Shown: positions 59,878-64,000 of the stretch, in pieces
Layout of the letters: each line of letters begins with the position of its first letter
Numbering within the stretch: the stretch's first letter is position 1
NCBI GenBank assembly: GCA_021234155.1
Contig: JAJEKV010000014.1
Location: 7,211,563 to 7,275,562, forward strand
Length of the DNA: 64,000 nucleotides
Direction: 5' to 3'
Source: Isoetes taiwanensis
Taxonomy: Eukaryota > Streptophyta > Lycopodiopsida > Isoetales > Isoetaceae
Position numbers and translations under genes: made by a program
The notes under the pieces: generated by a model
What the model saw: the letters and a program-made list of their open reading frames with translations, nothing else
What the model was told of the DNA's origin: nothing
Databases searched by the model: none

Positions 59878-60786
59878 TTCTCCCACCTTAAAAATGATGA
59901 TGTCCTAAGCATCAAGACTACTCTACGGGATCATGGGTTGCTTGCGGGGAACACATGACATGCTAGCATATGCAAAGTCTCCTCTCCTTAGAGAGGTAAC
60001 ATAGAAATGAAAGGTCCATTAGGGATTGGGAAGCCAACCAACTGGAATGATTCAACAAAACAATTGGCAAATTGCCAAGAGGTTGTAAAATAGACTAAAT
60101 GAGGAGAAAATACAATAAGCATATGTACGAATATAAAAATATCCAAGGTAGTAATGGTTATAAGGCTGAAAGACTTTTAAGGGGACACATGTTGCATAAC
60201 AACCTTATAGATACAATAGAGTATCTAAAATTTTATTTTGGATTGTACATTATGTAGAAACAATGATACCTTGACATTTCAGCTTATCTTGAACTTAGTA
60301 TGGCCTTCGGGAAAGTAACAACTATAGTATGACATACACATAGGAAGTTGAAGTAGATAAACAATTTAACTTAGGATGATACTACATAGAGCACCATATA
60401 GTTGAGGGAAAAATGACCAAGATTATTTGTCATACAACATGTTACAGAGGTAGCATACCAAGGTACAAACTAAATTATAAATGTCCATCGTATGAAAGGA
60501 ATATCACTTTAGAAGTGTAGGTTCCTAACAATGGTGGTCAAGGTATAAAATGTTGATCCCATATTGTACGTCTATTGCCACTTGAATCAAGATATGATTG
60601 ATGGGAATCTAGAAAACCATCATTCATTTAAATTGGATTTATGTCTGTTCCAAAAGCATGCCACTTTTGCATGGTGACATGCTATTTTGCATTGTTGCAA
60701 ATTTTTGCATTATCGTAGTGGGTGATTTAATATTTTCTTGTTTTTAGTGAGAAGAATGTGGTGTTTGATTAGCATTTGTAGATAAC

Positions 60787-60986
60787 AACACATCGGATGG
60801 CAACTTCGAAACAATGTCGAATGCCTCATTCATCATATCTTCTAAGTGTGGGAGGATAGATCCACTTAGTATTGATTCTAGAGGGACTTGTTGAAGTCAT
60901 CCCTCTTGATAAGCTTCTTAGGAAGCGTTTTACGAGGATACCATTCTCGCCGAAGACAATGATTTTGTCTGGCGGTGGAGCCACGA
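60787..60986 (-). pseudogene. FCP1/NIF-type HAD phosphatase-like exon, copy B
   Basis: Counterpart of 31149-31347. The acceptor AG is altered here (the A sequence CAGGGCTCC reads CGTGGCTCC), and several bases within the exon are changed or lost, so the frame is not open. The motif-1 region and the Pro-Arg-Pro block can still be followed. The changed bases again sit at CAG or CTG. Confidence 0.45.
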
Positions 60987-61097
60987 ACCATGGAAAATAA
61001 AGAGTTAGCCATACAAAAGTGAGTGCGGAATACCGCCAAGCGCATTTTGTCGAGGATAGATCATAAGTAAGCTACATATCGCGCTGGCGTGAATTAC

Positions 61098-63150
61098 CTT
61101 TCATCATCGTCGTCATCCCGGCGATTCGTAGCATCTACTACACTCCCCGGATGCTTCTTGCCCGGAAGCATCAACTCCGCGGTTTAGTTCGGACCGTTCT
61201 CTTCTATGAAAGCTACCCGCGGGGTTTTGATTCCTAACCTCAGTGGTTGAATCTGAGCTTGCATGATCATCCTGGCTGGTATCAGGAACTACCGTAGTCA
61301 TACCCCCAAGCTGGACATTACCAGTTGCAATATTACCAAGCATGGACTCCATATTTTGCTCCATGATGTCACATTCAGCGCTAACATTGTGGCCTTCTCC
61401 TCGGGGTTGCATTGCTTTTGAACATTGCGGGTTGCACTTGGGCTTTTGTGAACTACTAGTGCCTTACGCCCTTTGTAAGGTACCAAAGCCAAGGGGTTTT
61501 TATCTTTGACAGGACCCCAATCAGCCGTGGCTAGTACCTTTTCGAAAAACACTTCAAGGAAATCCCTGGACTGGTCATCGTTGACAAAACTTAAACATCT
61601 TCTTGATGTCTTCAGGGCTTCTCTACCAATATATCCTCCAACATGTAATTCCACGACCAAGTGGTATCAAGTGGTGCAAATGCCTCAACAAGATAGCTTG
61701 CCAGATTGATTGCAAACCCATGTTTATTCAAGGGCCCCTTTTCTTTTGTCAGCAATTCCAGAGTGATGTCTTTCCGGTAGAGGTTAGGAACATCAAATTC
61801 CTTACTTTCATTCGCTTCATCCTCATCATCTGCTTTGTAGAAGACATTTTTCAAGTTGGGTTCATCCAAAAGAAAACACTGCCATGCACCTTTATCTGAT
61901 GCCCCTTTGCTCTTAGCTACCTCATAGTCGTCATCTGGCACAAGGGATATCATTATGAAGATTATACAAGCGCTTTTAAACTGCATCCTCAAATCAGTAT
62001 CCTTTGTCTCAAAGAGAAGAGAACCTTCCCTAGCGACCTTTAGGCATTCCAAGTCGTATGAAGCCACCAAAGCATGCATATGAGGCTCTCCTGGGGAGCA
62101 TATGATGACAATAGTAAAGAGCTTCTCAGTTGTTAAGCCTATGCAGCTAGTAAAAAAACTGTTGTACTCTTTTTGAGTCATTCCCTTCTCTCCTTTTGCA
62201 GTCCTGCTATCCAATACAAACAGAGAAATATTACGAGGGCCTATTGTTGTATCGGGTAGGAGATCTTTATAGCCAGTAGAGACCAGGTATTGGAGTGCAG
62301 GTAAGTCACCACCATCTTTCAGGACGGCAACCTTTTTTCTCAGCTCAGCCATCACCTTATCTGATAGTTTTGTGGTGTGCTGTTGGTTCTTTGATTTCCT
62401 GTTTTGCAGAAATTCCTTCGACCAAAAGACGTATTTCTTGATGTCATTAGCAGACACGCCATACTTGTCTAGCAGGCCGACTTCAGACAATGTTACATCA
62501 CCAGATAGCTTCTGAAGTTCTTCACCAACTGCTACCTTCATAAATCGCATGTTCTTTAGATGAGTGCAACAATCAATGAAGGACATTTTGTCCTTAACTG
62601 AAGAAGCCTTCTTGTACAGTACTTCTTTGTTTATGCATTGATTTAACAACCAAATGATTTCATCATCTTGAAGGCCCTGTACTTTCCTCATCTCGGTAGT
62701 CTTCAAATCAAATATTGAAGTATCTTGAGGAGGCACTCTTCCCATTGCGTCTGGGAGTTGTTTCTGAGCATAAGCATCCCAGAACTCGTTCCACTTCGCC
62801 CAGACTTTGTCCTTAGCGAAGGCGATCTTGTAGGCATCTGTAGGACCTCTGGAAGATGCTTCAGACGTCTCGCCTGCTTCCTCCCCAGTTTTTTTTCCTG
62901 TCTTTTTTGCCCTTGGTTTCTTATCTTGGATGATAGTCTGAGCCAAGGTCTTTTCCAATGCCTTAAACTCCTCAGACTTTGTTCCTCCCTGTTTTGTTTG
63001 CAGGGGTCTTCCATATTCTATCCATTCTTTGGTGGGCATGGCGGAGTTGTTCCGCGTAAAGGCTACCGCGAATAAGGAAATCATATCAGCCAATATGAGC
63101 GGGGCATACAAAAATGAACAGCTTTTAGATCAAGCAAACAAGATGTCGAG
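61098..63150 (-). CDS. Large exon, degenerate DNA-methyltransferase-like protein, copy B (5' three quarters open)
   Basis: A 499-codon frame (63111-61612) is open here where copy A is broken. The N-terminal part is Lys-rich and basic (about residues 50-90). A helical region follows, then Tyr-Val-Phe-Trp-Ser-Lys, then Leu-Phe-Val-Leu-Asp-Ser-Arg and a strand-helix pattern with Ile-Val-Ile-Ile-Cys-Ser-Pro-Gly-Glu-Pro, and then the start of the SAM-site-like block. The frame leaves the true reading at about 61650, where TTCACAGCAAG of A is TTCCACGACCAAG, and the rest (61098-61611) is damaged. Combined with A the exon would be about 680 codons. The family is known to me only by the motif pattern; beta-class methyltransferase ancestry is inference. 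No TATA or start is visible, and the exon probably begins at an acceptor near 63150. Confidence 0.5.
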
Positions 63151-63162
63151 GGAAGCGACAAA

Positions 63163-63320
63163 GCGAGATTGGTGCATGAATACGCCTTGAAGCGATTTGA
63201 TCGGCGATATATTGCCAATTCGGCGCTGGCGTGTATTCATCTTGGGCGAATTGGCAATGTCTTGCTGATCAAATCGCTTCTGGCGTGTAGGCGTGTATTC
63301 ATCTGCGAATTGTCGGCATG
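63163..63320. repeat. Long inverted repeat (hairpin) in an intron, copy B
   Basis: Counterpart of 33511-33664, with arms such as GAAGCGATTTGATC and GATCAAATCGCTTC still pairing and the loop motif GCTGGCGTGTATTCATC. Several CAG/CTG sites in the arms are altered. Confidence 0.75.
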
Positions 63321-63619
63321 GATACCGCGCCCGGTATGAAATAACGCGCTGGACACCACGGCCCGGACCTAGTCTACTACGGTTATTCCTACTTGATATA
63401 TCTAACTAACGGCCCCCTAATATACTAACCTTTTATAAAGAAAGACTTACGTCCATTTGGTTCAATGTTGCACTAATCTACGCCGGGTCCTCTGCGGGGT
63501 ATGGGGGAGCTTAAAGCCGACACCTCGTGGTTGTAATGTAGCGGATACATTGTTTGTCTGTTTGCTTAGCTTTGGTTGGATAGGGATCGTTGTGCCTCAA
63601 TAGAATGTTGTTAAAGTCA

Positions 63620-64000
63620 ATAATAAGGAAGCATACATTAGGATTCTCCCTTTGTAAGCTCCTCTAGTGTTGTCCTTTGGAGTGGAGCATCTTTTTCCTA
63701 TCCCCAGGAGCGGCGTCTGTGGCATAGGAACTTGGCACGGATTCCTCACCATCGCCCTCAATATTTCTCTAGCATGCTCGGGGTCATACCTCCCGGCTCA
63801 CAAATGTTGACTTATGTGATCTCACGGGCGGTCAACATAGATGGGATGTAAAAGATTGGTAGTTAATGCGCCTACTTGACTAGCCTACTCATTGCCTCCG
63901 TCTGCGATTTCTTTTGAGTCATTTTACGCCAAAATGCCATCAAGCATTGCCGGTGGGATGTCCTTTCCTCTTGATTACATCCACGATATCATTTTGATGC
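63620..64000 (-). pseudogene. Probable upstream exon of the methyltransferase-like gene, copy B, cut by the window end
   Basis: Counterpart of about 33960-34350. Coding character on the minus strand is visible in pieces, but shifts break it. The gene continues past the window. Confidence 0.3.

Larger units (their letters stand above)
42311..64000. repeat. Large duplicated segment, copy B (runs off the window)
   Basis: This is a direct copy of 12597-34350 in the same order. Long stretches (for example 52082-53640 and 55300-55610) are nearly identical to A, while others (42311-43500, 44800-45200, 53650-55250, 56520-57060, 58640-59220, 60780-61460) are dense with one- to four-base changes, mostly at CAG/CTG/CCG trinucleotides and homopolymers. 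The match continues to the last base. Confidence 0.95.

Overview
The window is nuclear DNA from a land plant. The evidence is a long-intron gene for a plant-type GH35 beta-galactosidase with GT-AG introns, a Copia element primed by initiator Met-tRNA, plant-type LINE remnants and long LTRs. A fern or lycophyte is my best guess from the gene style and repeat content, but the sequence does not settle this.

Layout. Positions 1-8179 hold the right part of an old, decayed LTR-type element with an unusual coiled-coil internal reading frame. A very young but defective Ty1/Copia element (2184-7123) is nested inside it, with 603-bp LTRs that differ at one base and a perfect 5-bp target duplication. 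Positions 8437-12695 are two direct copies of a roughly 2.1-kb unit with LINE-like relics. From 12597 to about 34350 runs segment A: an intact 18-exon beta-galactosidase gene (13163-22758, 737 codons), an antisense LINE relic, a 1.56-kb LTR, and on the minus strand an unusual multi-exon gene. That gene's central exon looks like a degenerate DNA methyltransferase and its next exon like an FCP1/NIF-type HAD phosphatase. Positions 34.4-42.3 kb are mostly decayed repeats. From 42311 to the end runs segment B, a direct second copy of segment A about 29.7 kb away.

The two segments are the main puzzle. They are almost identical over long stretches, but each has patches dense with small indels. The damage is complementary: the beta-galactosidase gene is intact in A and broken in B, while the 5' half of the methyltransferase-like exon is open in B and broken in A. 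The altered positions cluster at CAG/CTG/CCG trinucleotides and homopolymers. This fits uncorrected long-read base-calling at CHG-methylated sites better than ordinary divergence, so segment B may be a false or haplotypic duplication, or a true tandem duplication with poorly polished consensus. Broken genes in either copy should not be taken as biological pseudogenes without checking.

The genes do not form a pathway. The beta-galactosidase is a secreted cell-wall enzyme. The minus-strand gene is probably nuclear or transposon-derived. The rest is mobile DNA at various stages of decay.
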